A stretch of DNA of 64,000 nt from Janibacter cremeus (lineage in GTDB: Bacteria > Actinomycetota > Actinomycetes > Actinomycetales > Dermatophilaceae), in NCBI RefSeq assembly GCF_013409205.1, contig NZ_JACCAE010000001.1:1240001-1304000 (forward strand), given 5' to 3'. Position numbers and translations under genes: made by a program. Each line of letters begins with the position of its first letter. Position 1 is the stretch's first letter. The notes under the pieces are model-generated. The model saw nothing but the letters and a program-made list of their open reading frames with translations, made no database searches and was not told the DNA's origin. This document shows, in pieces, positions 51,627-60,145 of the stretch.

Positions 51627-52066
51627 ATGCCATCGAACCCAGCCTCACCCTCGTCATCGTCGGCGGAGTCCTCGTTGCTGCCGGGGCGTACCTCCTGCTG
51701 GAGCGGGCCCTGACCCGGGTCCTGCTCGGCCTCGTCCTGGCCAGCAACGGCGTCACCACCTTGTATCTCGTGGCCTCCGGCCCGGCGAAGGGGGCACCCT
51801 TCGTCGGCGCACGCCCACCGGAGGAGATGAGTGACCCCCTCCCGCAGGCGATGGTGCTCACCGCGATCGTGATCGCGCTGGCATCAGTCGCCTTCGTGCT
51901 GTCGCTGGCCTACCGGCAGTGGCGCATCACCGGCAGCGACGACGTGCCCGACGACGCCGAGGACGAGCTGATCAAGCGGCTCGCGGAGCGTGACCAGACG
52001 TCGAGCACCTACGACCCGGACACCCAGTCCACCACCGAGGCAGACGAGGAGGACGCCACCGCATGA
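51623..52066 (+). CDS. mrpC: Na+/H+ antiporter subunit C
   Basis: The 147-residue NuoK-like subunit has three membrane helices (AGAYLLLERALTRVLLGLVL and ALASVAFVLSLAYR among them) and an acidic cytoplasmic tail about 40 residues longer than the core fold needs. It overlaps mrpA by 4 nt. Confidence 0.92.
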   Translation: MNAIEPSLTLVIVGGVLVAAGAYLLLERALTRVLLGLVLASNGVTTLYLVASGPAKGAPFVGARPPEEMSDPLPQAMVLTAIVIALASVAFVLSLAYRQWRITGSDDVPDDAEDELIKRLAERDQTSSTYDPDTQSTTEADEEDATA

Positions 52067-53697
52067 GCATGGTCAACGCCCTCCCCCTGCCCGTGCTGCT
52101 TCCGTTGCTCGGCGCGGCCCTGGCCTTGGTGGCCCGTCGCTCCCCACGGGCGCAGGTCGCCATCAGCCTCCTGGTGCTCAGCGCCAGCCTCGCCGTCGCC
52201 ATCCTGCTGATGTGGCACACCCACACCCACGGGCCGATGGCGCTGTGGCTCGGAGCGTGGAGCGAGCCGTTGGGCATCGCCCTCGTCGCCGACCGGCTCT
52301 CGGCGCTGATGCTGCTCGTGAGCAGCTTCGTCATCCTGACCGTGCTGGTCTTCGCCATCGGACAGGGTGTCGCCGACGGTGACGAGGACTCCCCGCTGGC
52401 GATCTACTTCCCCACCTACCTCGTCCTCTCGGCCGGCGTGTCCAACGCCTTCCTCGCCGGGGACCTGTTCAACCTCTTCGTCAGTTTCGAGATGCTGCTC
52501 TTCGCCTCGTTCGTGCTGCTCACCCTCGGGGGCAGTGGCACGCGGATCCGCGCGGGGACCACCTACGTCATCGTCTCGATGGTTTCCTCCTTCCTCTTCC
52601 TCGTCGCCGTCGCCGGCGTCTACGCGGCCGCCGGCACGGTCAACCTGGCACAGCTGTCCGTGCGTCTGCCCGACATCGACTCGAGAGTCGCGCTGGCCCT
52701 GCAGCTGCTGCTGCTCACCGTGTTCGGGATCAAGGCCGCGATCTTCCCGATGTCCGCATGGTTGCCGGACAGCTACCCCTCCGCGTCCGCCCCGGTCAGC
52801 GCGGTCTTCGCCGGCCTGCTGACCAAGGTCGGCGTCTACGCGATCATCCGGACCCAGTTCCTGCTCTTCCCCGACTCCCCGTTGGAGCACCTGATCATGG
52901 GCGCCGGCCTGGTGACGATGCTCGTCGGCATCCTCGGGGCCGTGGCCCAACCGGGCATCAAGAGGATGCTCTCCTTCACCCTCGTCAGCCACATCGGGTA
53001 CATGCTCTTCGGCATCGGGCTGGCCACCGAGGCGGGGCTGTCGGCAGCGGTCTTCTACGTCGCCCACCACATCACCGTGCAGACCGCGCTCTTCCTCATC
53101 GCAGGTCTGATCGAGCGCGCCGGCGGGTCGACGATCATCGACCGGCTCGGCGGGCTGGCGGCCGGCGCGCCCGGTCTGGCCTTCCTCTTCTTCGTCCCCG
53201 CGATGAACCTTGCCGGCATCCCGCCCTTCTCCGGCTTCGTCGGCAAGGTCGCGCTCATCCAGGCCGGTGTCGAGGTCGGTGGGGCGGCGGCATGGCTGCT
53301 CATCATCGGCTCGGTCGTCACCTCCCTGCTGACCCTCTACGCCATCGCCAAGACCTGGAGCTATGCCTTCTGGCGGCCACGCCAGGAGGGCACGGAACAC
53401 CAGACGCTCGAGATGCCGGCGCTCACCCCGTCCTGGGGTCGCCTCAGTGACGCCATCGGAGCCGCGGTCGTTGCCCAGCGCCCCCAGACGCCGATCACTC
53501 CCCCGACCAAGGCCGTCCCCGTGCGCCGCGACATGCCACCGGCGATGTTCGGCGGGGCAGCCGCCGTGGTCGCCTTCAGCATCGGGCTCTCCCTCTTCGC
53601 CGGGCCGCTCTTCCGCTACACGGACGCGGCCGCGGAGCAGATGATCACCCGCGACTCCTACGTCCAGGTCGTGCTGCCGATGGAGGAGGGACGATGA
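52063..53697 (+). CDS. mrpD: Na+/H+ antiporter subunit D
   Basis: The 544-residue NuoM/N-like subunit has about fourteen membrane helices. The conserved ASAPVSAVFAGLLTKVGVYA and PGIKRMLSFTLVSHIGYMLFG, with their lysines and histidine, form part of the proton path. It is the second large channel subunit of the Mrp complex. Overlaps by 4 nt with mrpC and mrpE. Confidence 0.94.
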   Translation: MSMVNALPLPVLLPLLGAALALVARRSPRAQVAISLLVLSASLAVAILLMWHTHTHGPMALWLGAWSEPLGIALVADRLSALMLLVSSFVILTVLVFAIGQGVADGDEDSPLAIYFPTYLVLSAGVSNAFLAGDLFNLFVSFEMLLFASFVLLTLGGSGTRIRAGTTYVIVSMVSSFLFLVAVAGVYAAAGTVNLAQLSVRLPDIDSRVALALQLLLLTVFGIKAAIFPMSAWLPDSYPSASAPVSAVFAGLLTKVGVYAIIRTQFLLFPDSPLEHLIMGAGLVTMLVGILGAVAQPGIKRMLSFTLVSHIGYMLFGIGLATEAGLSAAVFYVAHHITVQTALFLIAGLIERAGGSTIIDRLGGLAAGAPGLAFLFFVPAMNLAGIPPFSGFVGKVALIQAGVEVGGAAAWLLIIGSVVTSLLTLYAIAKTWSYAFWRPRQEGTEHQTLEMPALTPSWGRLSDAIGAAVVAQRPQTPITPPTKAVPVRRDMPPAMFGGAAAVVAFSIGLSLFAGPLFRYTDAAAEQMITRDSYVQVVLPMEEGR

Positions 53698-54272
53698 GCC
53701 CCCGCCGGATCGGCCAGCACATCTCCTCGCGCACCCGCGGTGGATTCCAGCCACGGGCGATCATCGCGCTCGCCCTCGTCTGGGTCCTGCTGTGGGACCG
53801 GATTTCCCTCGGCAACGCCATCAACGGCCTGATCATCGGTGCGGTGATCACCCAGATCTTCCCGCTGCCGTCGATCCAGTACTTCGGACGGATCCACCCT
53901 TGGCGTCTCCTCGTGCTGACCGCCCGCTTCTTCGTCGACCTCGTCAGCGCGGCGATCGAGGTCAGCATCGCCACGGTGGACCACCGTCCGCCCAGGGGCG
54001 GGTCGATCGTCGAGGTGCACTTGCGGGTGCGCAACGAGCTGTACATGACGATCATCTCCGCACTCGTCTCCCTGGTGCCCGGGTCGATCGTCGTCGAGGC
54101 TCGTCGCACGGCCAACGTCCTCTACGTCCACGGCTTCCACGTCACCACCCCCGAGGGGCTCGAGGAGCTGCGCCAGGACGTCCTCGACGTCGAGACCCGT
54201 GTCGTGCGCGCGCTCGGGTCCGCCGAGGAGCTCGAGGCCGTCATGGGCACGAGCAGGAAGGAGAGCGCATGA
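53694..54272 (+). CDS. mrpE: Na+/H+ antiporter subunit E
   Basis: The 192-residue subunit has two N-terminal membrane helices (IIALALVWVLLWDRIS and GLIIGAVITQIFPL) and the typical PGSIVVEARRTANVLYVHGF of the cytoplasmic domain. MrpE is needed for assembly of the antiporter. Start ATG 53694 overlaps the mrpD stop. Confidence 0.92.
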   Translation: MSPRRIGQHISSRTRGGFQPRAIIALALVWVLLWDRISLGNAINGLIIGAVITQIFPLPSIQYFGRIHPWRLLVLTARFFVDLVSAAIEVSIATVDHRPPRGGSIVEVHLRVRNELYMTIISALVSLVPGSIVVEARRTANVLYVHGFHVTTPEGLEELRQDVLDVETRVVRALGSAEELEAVMGTSRKESA

Positions 54273-54535
54273 GCATCATCCTCGGCATCGCCATGGGGCT
54301 GCTCCTCGCGGCCGCCGGCCTCGCCCTGACCCGCGTCGCACTCGGCCCGACCAACCTCGACCGGGCCCTGTGCCTGGACGTCGTCATCGTCATCATCACC
54401 GGCATCCTTGCCACCCAGATCGTGCGCAGTGAGGACGCCTCCTCGCTGCCGATCCTCGTCGTCTTCAGCCTCACCGGCTTCGTCGGCTCGGTGTCCGTGG
54501 CCCGCTTCATGGGCCGGAAGGAGGATTCGGAGTGA
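54269..54535 (+). CDS. mrpF: Na+/H+ antiporter subunit F
   Basis: This 88-residue subunit has three membrane helices and the conserved GPTNLDRALCLDVV motif between the first and second. It overlaps mrpE and mrpG by 4 nt each. Confidence 0.93.
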   Translation: MSIILGIAMGLLLAAAGLALTRVALGPTNLDRALCLDVVIVIITGILATQIVRSEDASSLPILVVFSLTGFVGSVSVARFMGRKEDSE

Positions 54536-54885
54536 ACTGGACCGCCCTCTTCGACATCGCCGGCGCCATCTCGTTGCTGCTCGGCGCCCTGCTCGCGTTC
54601 ATCGGCGCGGTCGGTCTGGTCCGCCTGCCCGACCTCTTCGCCCGCATGCACTCCGCCACGAAGCCGCAGACCCTCGGCCTGCTGCTCATCCTCCTGGGAC
54701 TGGCCCTGACCGTGCGCACCTGGGGCGCCGTGGCCACCCTGCTGATCGTCATCGGCGCCCAGGGCCTGACCGCCCCCGTCGCCGCCCACATGCTCGGCCG
54801 CGCCGGCTACCGCAGCGGCACCACCGAGGAGGACCTACTCCACATCGACGAGCTGGGCGAGGCCTACCGCCGCATGCAGCGATGA
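54532..54885 (+). CDS. mrpG: Na+/H+ antiporter subunit G
   Basis: The 117-residue subunit has three membrane helices and the family motif GLVRLPDLFARMHSATKPQT. GTG 54532 overlaps the mrpF stop. It ends the operon; a hairpin terminator follows 19 bp later. Confidence 0.93.
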   Translation: MNWTALFDIAGAISLLLGALLAFIGAVGLVRLPDLFARMHSATKPQTLGLLLILLGLALTVRTWGAVATLLIVIGAQGLTAPVAAHMLGRAGYRSGTTEEDLLHIDELGEAYRRMQR

Positions 54886-54904
54886 GCGCCCGCCCGGACA
54901 CGAC

Positions 54905-54941
54905 GAAGGGGGCGAAGGGAGAGTATCCCTTCGCCCCCTTC
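54905..54941. terminator. Bidirectional terminator between mrpG and C40 peptidase gene
   Basis: Arms GAAGGGGGCGAAGGGA and TCCCTTCGCCCCCTTC enclose a 5-nt loop. The arms contain the over-represented GAAGGGGG word in inverted pair, like uptake-sequence terminators in other bacteria. It lies between convergent genes. Confidence 0.82.
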
Positions 54942-54952
54942 ATGGAGGTCGA

Positions 54953-55876
54953 TCAGACGCGGCCGTAGCCGGAGACCCCGCCGAAGACCGGGCGGACGGA
55001 GACCGACTTGCCGCTGCTGGGCGCGTCGATCATCATGCCGTTGCCGAGGTAGATACCCACGTGGTAGGCGGGCGACCCGAAGAAGACGAGGTCACCCGGC
55101 TGCGGGTTGGACACGGGGGTGGTGGCGGCCTGCTGCGCGGTGGTCACGCGGGGCAGGGACTTCCCCGCCTTGCCGAAGACGTACTGGGTGAAGCCCGAGC
55201 AGTCGAAGCCGGACGGAGTGCTGCCGCCGTAGACGTAGGGCGTACCGACGTACTGCTTGGCGATGCCGATGACGCCACCGGAGGACGGGGCCGGAGCCGA
55301 GGCAGGGGCGGGCGCCGAGGTGCTGGACTGCGACGAGCTGCTCTCCGAGGGGGCCTGGCGCTCCTGTGAACGGCTCGGGGACGACTCCTGGCGCGCCTCG
55401 GCCTGCTCGTCGGCTCCGCTCTGGGCAGCTGCCTCGGTCTGGGTGGCCTCTTCCTCGGCCTGACGCTCGGCGGCCTCGCGCTCGGCGGCCTGGCGCTCGG
55501 CGCGCTCACGCAGCTCCGCCTCGGTGGGGCCGGTCGGCTTGGCGACCGGCTCGACGCCGACCTTGCCGAAGGACTTGGTCGCCTTCGCGGAGGACTTCGC
55601 CGCCGGGGCGGTCACGGCAGTGCTCTGCTCCAGGGCCACGACGGCTTGGTCGGACCCGCCGGTCTGCACTGCGCTGACGACCTGCGACGCGCTCTCCGTG
55701 GTGTCGACGGGGCTGGCCTGCGCGGGGATGGCGATCGCGGCAACGAGACCACCGGAGGCGGCGAGGACGGCCGAACCCTTGGCCAGCGGCGTGCCGGCCT
55801 CGGTGATGATCTGGCCGAGCTCGGTGGCCGGGTTGTAGCGACCGGGGGCGCGGTGGCGCCCGACGTTGTGGGACAC
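54953..55876 (-). CDS. NlpC/P60 (C40) family cell-wall peptidase
   Basis: The 307-residue exported peptidase has an N-terminal signal/anchor region (VLAASGGLVAAIAIPAQA, residues 38-55), an Ala/Glu-rich coiled-coil-like linker, a Ser/Pro-rich stretch and a C-terminal NlpC/P60 domain. The catalytic Cys is in PSGFDCSGFTQYVFG and the His in AYHVGIYLGNG. It probably cuts peptidoglycan stem peptides. Start GTG 55876 lies just downstream of a c-di-AMP riboswitch, which fits control of cell-wall hydrolases by that signal. Confidence 0.92.
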   Translation of the reverse strand: MSHNVGRHRAPGRYNPATELGQIITEAGTPLAKGSAVLAASGGLVAAIAIPAQASPVDTTESASQVVSAVQTGGSDQAVVALEQSTAVTAPAAKSSAKATKSFGKVGVEPVAKPTGPTEAELRERAERQAAEREAAERQAEEEATQTEAAAQSGADEQAEARQESSPSRSQERQAPSESSSSQSSTSAPAPASAPAPSSGGVIGIAKQYVGTPYVYGGSTPSGFDCSGFTQYVFGKAGKSLPRVTTAQQAATTPVSNPQPGDLVFFGSPAYHVGIYLGNGMMIDAPSSGKSVSVRPVFGGVSGYGRV

Positions 55877-55891
55877 AGTTCTCTACCTCTC

Positions 55892-56048
55892 CCGCCTACG
55901 AGGTCAGCTGTCGGGTTCGGGCCAGAGGTGCGGCCCGGTCCCGTGGCGGCACATCACCGAGGTGATGTGTCTCCGCGGGACTTCACCCCAAGGAGCATCT
56001 GCGATGCCCCGGTGTGGGTCCCCCGCTCCTGCCAAGCGGTGTTCGTCA
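55892..56048 (-). ncRNA. ydaO/yuaA-type c-di-AMP riboswitch
   Basis: On the minus strand the leader contains the conserved blocks of this class in order: GGCAGGAGCGGGGGACCCAC, then CTTGGGGTGAAGTCC, and near the 3' end CCGAACCCGACAGCTGACCT followed by CGTAGGC. The boundaries are approximate. In actinobacteria this class sits before cell-wall peptidase genes and usually turns them off when c-di-AMP is high. The peptidase start is 16 bp beyond its 3' end. Confidence 0.88.
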
Positions 56049-56184
56049 AAGCCCGTCAGTCGCGGTGGCAGGACTCGGCGCCGCTCGACGGATCCGCCCA
56101 GGGGAGGCGGACGACCCGACGGTACATGGAGATCACGGACATGTCACGCCAAGGTCACGGTAGTCACCGGGCGAGGTCATGACG

Positions 56185-56898
56185 TCACCGTGCAACGGAC
56201 TCCACGAAGACGTGATCGGCGACGCCACGCGGCAGCGAGACCGCGTCGGCGGCGTCCGCCCCGTCACGCTGGACGACCACCCGCTCCTCGTCGTCGACCG
56301 AGACCTGGACGACCACTCCGGGGTGCAACTGGGCAGCGGTGAGCAGGCTCAGGGCGTCGGTGTCGACCTGCGCCGTCTCGCCGATGCGCCGCACGCGGAA
56401 GTCCCCCGTGAGGTCCTGCTCCACGATCTCGCTCAGGCTGGACAGACCCTCCAGGTAGTCGATGACCTCGTCCTCGCCGCTGAGCAACTCGTCCAGACCG
56501 GGGATCGGGGTCCCGTAGGGCGACTCGCGGTGGTCGGGCAGGATCCCGAGGATCTTGCGCTCCACCCGCTCGCTCATCACGTGCTCCCACCGGCAGGCCT
56601 CCTCGTGGACGAACTCCCAGTCGAGGCCGATGATGTCGACGAGCAGGCGCTCGGCCAGGCGATGCTTGCGCATGACCCGCGTCGCCAGCTTCTGGCCCTC
56701 CTCCGAGAGCACGAGCTGACGATTGGCCCCGAGGCTGACGAGTCCGTCACGCTCCATGCGCGCGATCGTCTGCGAGACGGTCGGGCCCGAGTGGCCCAGG
56801 CGCTCGGCGATGCGCGCCCGCATCGGAGGGATGCCCTCCTCCTCGAGCTCGAAGATCGTGCGGAGGTACATCTCCGTGGTGTCGATGAGATCCTTCAC
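56185..56898 (-). CDS. dtxR: DtxR/IdeR-type iron-dependent repressor
   Basis: The 237-residue repressor has an N-terminal winged helix (GPTVSQTIARMERDGL), a dimerisation domain and a C-terminal SH3-like domain (from about residue 150). With GTG 56898 as start every metal ligand known from DtxR matches by number: Met10, Cys102, Glu105 and His106 in one site, His79, Glu83 and His98 in the other. This fixes the start and predicts Fe(II)-dependent DNA binding. I see no obvious iron box nearby. Confidence 0.95.
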   Translation of the reverse strand: MKDLIDTTEMYLRTIFELEEEGIPPMRARIAERLGHSGPTVSQTIARMERDGLVSLGANRQLVLSEEGQKLATRVMRKHRLAERLLVDIIGLDWEFVHEEACRWEHVMSERVERKILGILPDHRESPYGTPIPGLDELLSGEDEVIDYLEGLSSLSEIVEQDLTGDFRVRRIGETAQVDTDALSLLTAAQLHPGVVVQVSVDDEERVVVQRDGADAADAVSLPRGVADHVFVESVAR

Positions 56899-57028
56899 AC
56901 GGCCCATCATGCCTTGTCCGTCCAGCCTTCGGCCCGGACCGCAGACCGGTTCGGCCATCCGCGCCGGCCAGAGCCGTCGGGGCCGGCCACCGGCAGCTGG
57001 ACTCCCTTCGGCGGGTCGATAGGTTGGC

Positions 57029-57790
57029 GTGGTGCACACCACATCCTTGTCGACGACCGTCTCCGACCACCGCGCCGGCCCTCCGGGGTGCGGCAACGGT
57101 GGGTGGGTCTGCGGGCTGCTCGTCGAGCGCCTCGACGACCTCGTCCCGGCGGAGGGGGGTGCGCTATCGGCGACGGTGCGCCTGACCGCCCCCACCCCCG
57201 TGAACCACCCGCTGCGTTGGGAGGTCGACGGCGACGTCACCGACCCCGACGAGCTCGCCGTCCACCTGCTGCACGAGGAGACCCTGCTCGGGACCGCGCA
57301 CCGCTCAGAAGGCCCTTCCGGCCTCGCCGTCCCCGCCCCGGTCACCCTCGAGGAGGCCCGCACCGCCGCCGCCGCGTTCGACCCCACCGGGCACCCCTTC
57401 ACCGGCTGCTACGTGTGCGGCCCCGACGCCCCCGACGGCCTGCACGTCTACGCCAGCCCGGTCGACTCGCGCCCCGGCCTGCTCGCCTCCCCCGTGACCC
57501 TGGACGAAGGGGGTCTGCCGCCCGTCCTCGCCGCGCTCGACTGTCCGGGCGCCTTCGCCTGCGGGATCGATGAGGACCCGCTGCTGCTGGGCACCTTCGT
57601 CACGACGGTCCACGAGGAGGTGCCCCGGGACCGCGAGCTCGTCGTGCTGGCCTGGTCGACCGGCCGGGAGGGACGCAAGCGCTGGTCGGGCACCGCCCTC
57701 TACGACGGCGACCGGCTGCTCGCGAGCGCTGCCGCGACATGGATCGCCGTCCCCCGCGACCTCATCCCCGGCACCGCCCCGGCAGCCTGA
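57029..57790 (+). CDS. Hotdog-like (thioesterase-superfamily-like) protein
   Basis: The 253-residue protein has GCGNGGWVCGLLVERL at about residues 20-35 and GCYVCGPDAPDGLHVY near residue 127, with conserved cysteines and a glycine-rich loop. The layout of two hotdog halves in one chain resembles acyl-CoA thioesterase-like proteins of actinobacteria. No catalytic assignment is safe. GTG 57029 or 57032 are both possible starts. Confidence 0.65.
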   Translation: MVHTTSLSTTVSDHRAGPPGCGNGGWVCGLLVERLDDLVPAEGGALSATVRLTAPTPVNHPLRWEVDGDVTDPDELAVHLLHEETLLGTAHRSEGPSGLAVPAPVTLEEARTAAAAFDPTGHPFTGCYVCGPDAPDGLHVYASPVDSRPGLLASPVTLDEGGLPPVLAALDCPGAFACGIDEDPLLLGTFVTTVHEEVPRDRELVVLAWSTGREGRKRWSGTALYDGDRLLASAAATWIAVPRDLIPGTAPAA

Positions 57791-57816
57791 ACCCCCTTCG
57801 CCATCGAGGAGACCCC

Positions 57817-58554
57817 ATGCCCCGTCCGCTCGCCCTCGTCACCGGCGCCAGCTCCGGCATCGGCGCCGCCACCGCACGCGCCCTGGCCGCCGCCGGCCAC
57901 GAAGTGGTCTGCGCCGCCCGCCGCACCGACCGGATCACCGAGCTCGCCGACGAGATCGACGGTCGTGCCGTCACCTGCGACGTCACGGACCCTGCCTCGG
58001 TGACGGCGCTGGCCGCGCAGGTCGGCGACCGGCTCGACGTCCTGGTCAACAACGCCGGCGGCGCGTACGGCCTCGACCCGGTCGCCACGGCCGACATCGA
58101 GGACTGGCGCACGATGTACGAGATCAACGTCATCGGCACCCTGCGGATGGTCCAGGCGCTGCTGCCCGCGCTCGTCGCCGGCGAAGGGATCATCGTCAAC
58201 GTCGGCTCCACCGCCGGCCGCATCTCCTACGAGGGCGGGGCCGGGTACACCGCCGCCAAGCACGGCCTGGCCACGATGACCGAGACGCTGCGCCTGGAGC
58301 TGGTCGACCAACCGGTGCGGATCACCGAGATCGCGCCGGGGATGGTCCACACGGAGGGCTTCTCGCTCACCCGCTTCAAGGGCGACGCCGAGCGCGCGGA
58401 GAGGGTCTACGACGGCGTCGCCGAGCCACTCGTCGCGCAGGACGTCGCCGACGCCATCACCTGGATGGCCACCCGCCCCCCGCACGTCAACGTCGACCTG
58501 ATGGTGATCAAGCCACGTGCGCAGGCCGCCCAGCACAAGGTCCACCGGGAGTAG
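57817..58554 (+). CDS. SDR family NAD(P)-dependent oxidoreductase
   Basis: The 245-residue enzyme has TGASSGIGAATARAL at residues 9-23, AARR after the second strand (NADP preference), NNAGG and the catalytic YTAAK. It resembles the first gene in the window (about the same class) but is not its close copy. It sits 12 bp before the iron-type alcohol dehydrogenase, so a common pathway is possible. The substrate is unknown. Confidence 0.9.
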   Translation: MPRPLALVTGASSGIGAATARALAAAGHEVVCAARRTDRITELADEIDGRAVTCDVTDPASVTALAAQVGDRLDVLVNNAGGAYGLDPVATADIEDWRTMYEINVIGTLRMVQALLPALVAGEGIIVNVGSTAGRISYEGGAGYTAAKHGLATMTETLRLELVDQPVRITEIAPGMVHTEGFSLTRFKGDAERAERVYDGVAEPLVAQDVADAITWMATRPPHVNVDLMVIKPRAQAAQHKVHRE

Positions 58555-58566
58555 GAAGGAACGCAG

Positions 58567-59865
58567 ATGCAACTGCAGTCACCGAAGGTCCCCGAGTCCG
58601 TCTTCACCTATGCCGCACCGAAACTGAAGTTCGGGCCCGGCGCCGTCGACGAGATCGGCCACGACATCGCCGCCCTCGGCGCCCGCACCGTCCTCGTGGT
58701 CACCGACCCCCAGCTGGTCGCGACCGGTCACCCGGAACGGGTGGCGCAGGCGCTGCGGTCGGCCGGGTTGTCGGCGCAGGTGCACGACTCGGCCGCGGTC
58801 GAGCCGAGCGACGCCTCACTGGCCGCGGCGGTCGAGCGGGCGAAGGGGGGTCCCCGCCCCGACGTCGTCGTCGCCGTCGGTGGTGGGTCGAGCATCGACA
58901 CGGCCAAGGCGGTGTCCCTGCTGCTCAGCAACCCCGGCGAGCTGATGGACTACGTCAACGCACCCGTCGGGGGTGGCCGTGCACCGCAGCGCCCGGTGCT
59001 GCCGGTCGTCGCGGTCCCGACGACGACCGGTACGGGCAGCGAGTCGACGACCATCTGCGTCCTCGACGTGCTCGCAGCCAAGGTCAAGACCGGCATCAGC
59101 CACGAGCGCCTGCGCCCGGTCCTCGCGGTCGTCGACCCGGAGCTGACCGCGACCCAGCCGCCCGGAGTCACCGCCTCGGCCGGGATGGACATCCTCTGCC
59201 ACGCACTCGAGTCGTGGACCGCCCGGCCGTACTCGAGCTACGAGCACAAGAGCGCCGACCAGCGGGTGCCCTACTGCGGGTCCAACCCGATCGCGGACAT
59301 GTACGCGGAGAAGGCGATGCGCCTGCTCGCCGGGGCGTTCCGGTCCGCGGTCGCGGGTGACGACTCGGCGCGGACCGACATGGCGCTGGCGGCGACCTTC
59401 GCGGGGATGGGCTTCGGCAACGCGGGCGTGCACGTGCCGCACGCCAACGCCTACCCGGTCGCCGGTCGCGTCCACGACATCGGCTCCGACTTCCGACCCG
59501 CGGGGTACGACGCCAGCGAGGCGATGGTCCCGCACGGGATGGCGGTCGCGTCAACGGCACCGGCGGCCTTCGAGATGACCTTCGACGCCAACCCGGAGCG
59601 GCACCTCACGGCCGCGGCCTGGCTCGACCCGCAGGGACTCGATGCGCACGTCGCCGCTCCCCAGCGGCTGTCGGCCGTGCTGCGGCGGCTCATGCGCGAC
59701 ATCGACCAGCCCTCGGGCCTGGCGGAGATCGGCTACGGCGACGCGGACGTCGACGGGATCGTCTCCGGGACGATGCAGCAGCAGCGCCTGCTCGCCACCG
59801 CCCCGCGCCAGGTCACCGAGGAGGACATCGCCGGAGTCATCCGGGCGTCGATGCACCACTGGTAG
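58567..59865 (+). CDS. Iron-containing alcohol dehydrogenase (hydroxyacid-oxoacid transhydrogenase-like)
   Basis: The 432-residue enzyme has the NAD-binding VVAVGGGSSIDTAKA, the substrate-lining PTTTGTGSESTTICV and metal-ligand histidines in GMDILCHALES, VHVPHANAYPVAG and MVPHGMAVA. The length and HANAYPVAG segment fit the HOT/ADHFE1-like group, which swaps electrons between 4-hydroxybutyrate and 2-oxoglutarate. The exact substrate is inference. ATG 58567 follows AGGAA. Confidence 0.9.
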   Translation: MQLQSPKVPESVFTYAAPKLKFGPGAVDEIGHDIAALGARTVLVVTDPQLVATGHPERVAQALRSAGLSAQVHDSAAVEPSDASLAAAVERAKGGPRPDVVVAVGGGSSIDTAKAVSLLLSNPGELMDYVNAPVGGGRAPQRPVLPVVAVPTTTGTGSESTTICVLDVLAAKVKTGISHERLRPVLAVVDPELTATQPPGVTASAGMDILCHALESWTARPYSSYEHKSADQRVPYCGSNPIADMYAEKAMRLLAGAFRSAVAGDDSARTDMALAATFAGMGFGNAGVHVPHANAYPVAGRVHDIGSDFRPAGYDASEAMVPHGMAVASTAPAAFEMTFDANPERHLTAAAWLDPQGLDAHVAAPQRLSAVLRRLMRDIDQPSGLAEIGYGDADVDGIVSGTMQQQRLLATAPRQVTEEDIAGVIRASMHHW

Positions 59866-60145
59866 GTGGCCTGCTCGTAGACCGTGGGTGGAGGATCGCG
59901 CTCGTCCTTGGCGCACCGCCCGGACTCGTTGGTCTGGCCCGAGCCTTGTCGTGACGGTCCGGGCGGTGGCCTGAGTCGGACGAACCCGACCCTCCACCCG
60001 CTCCAGTGGTAGCGGGCGATGTGTGGTGTCCGTCCGACTCAGGCCGAAGTCCGCACTCTGCACTCACGCGACGGATGTACCTGCTCGTGCGGACTTCGCG
60101 CCAAGGACGGGCACCATCCGTCGCCCGCGGACGCGCCGGACCGCG
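59866..60145. other. Noncoding segment of interlocked inverted repeats
   Basis: The 280 bp between convergent genes hold six perfect inverted repeats: 59886-59894/59991-59999; 59914-59924/59958-59968; 59968-59982/60031-60045 (15 bp, GGCCTGAGTCGGACG); 60012-60019/60121-60128; 60045-60056/60087-60098 (12 bp, CGAAGTCCGCAC); 60069-60077/60115-60123. Several cross each other, so as RNA they would compete or form pseudoknots. No gene was found. Function is unknown. Confidence 0.8.

Noticed and set aside
55877..56184. Small coding frames between the C40 peptidase and dtxR
   Set aside because: The sequence is accounted for by the riboswitch; no ribosome binding site or protein-like composition was found.
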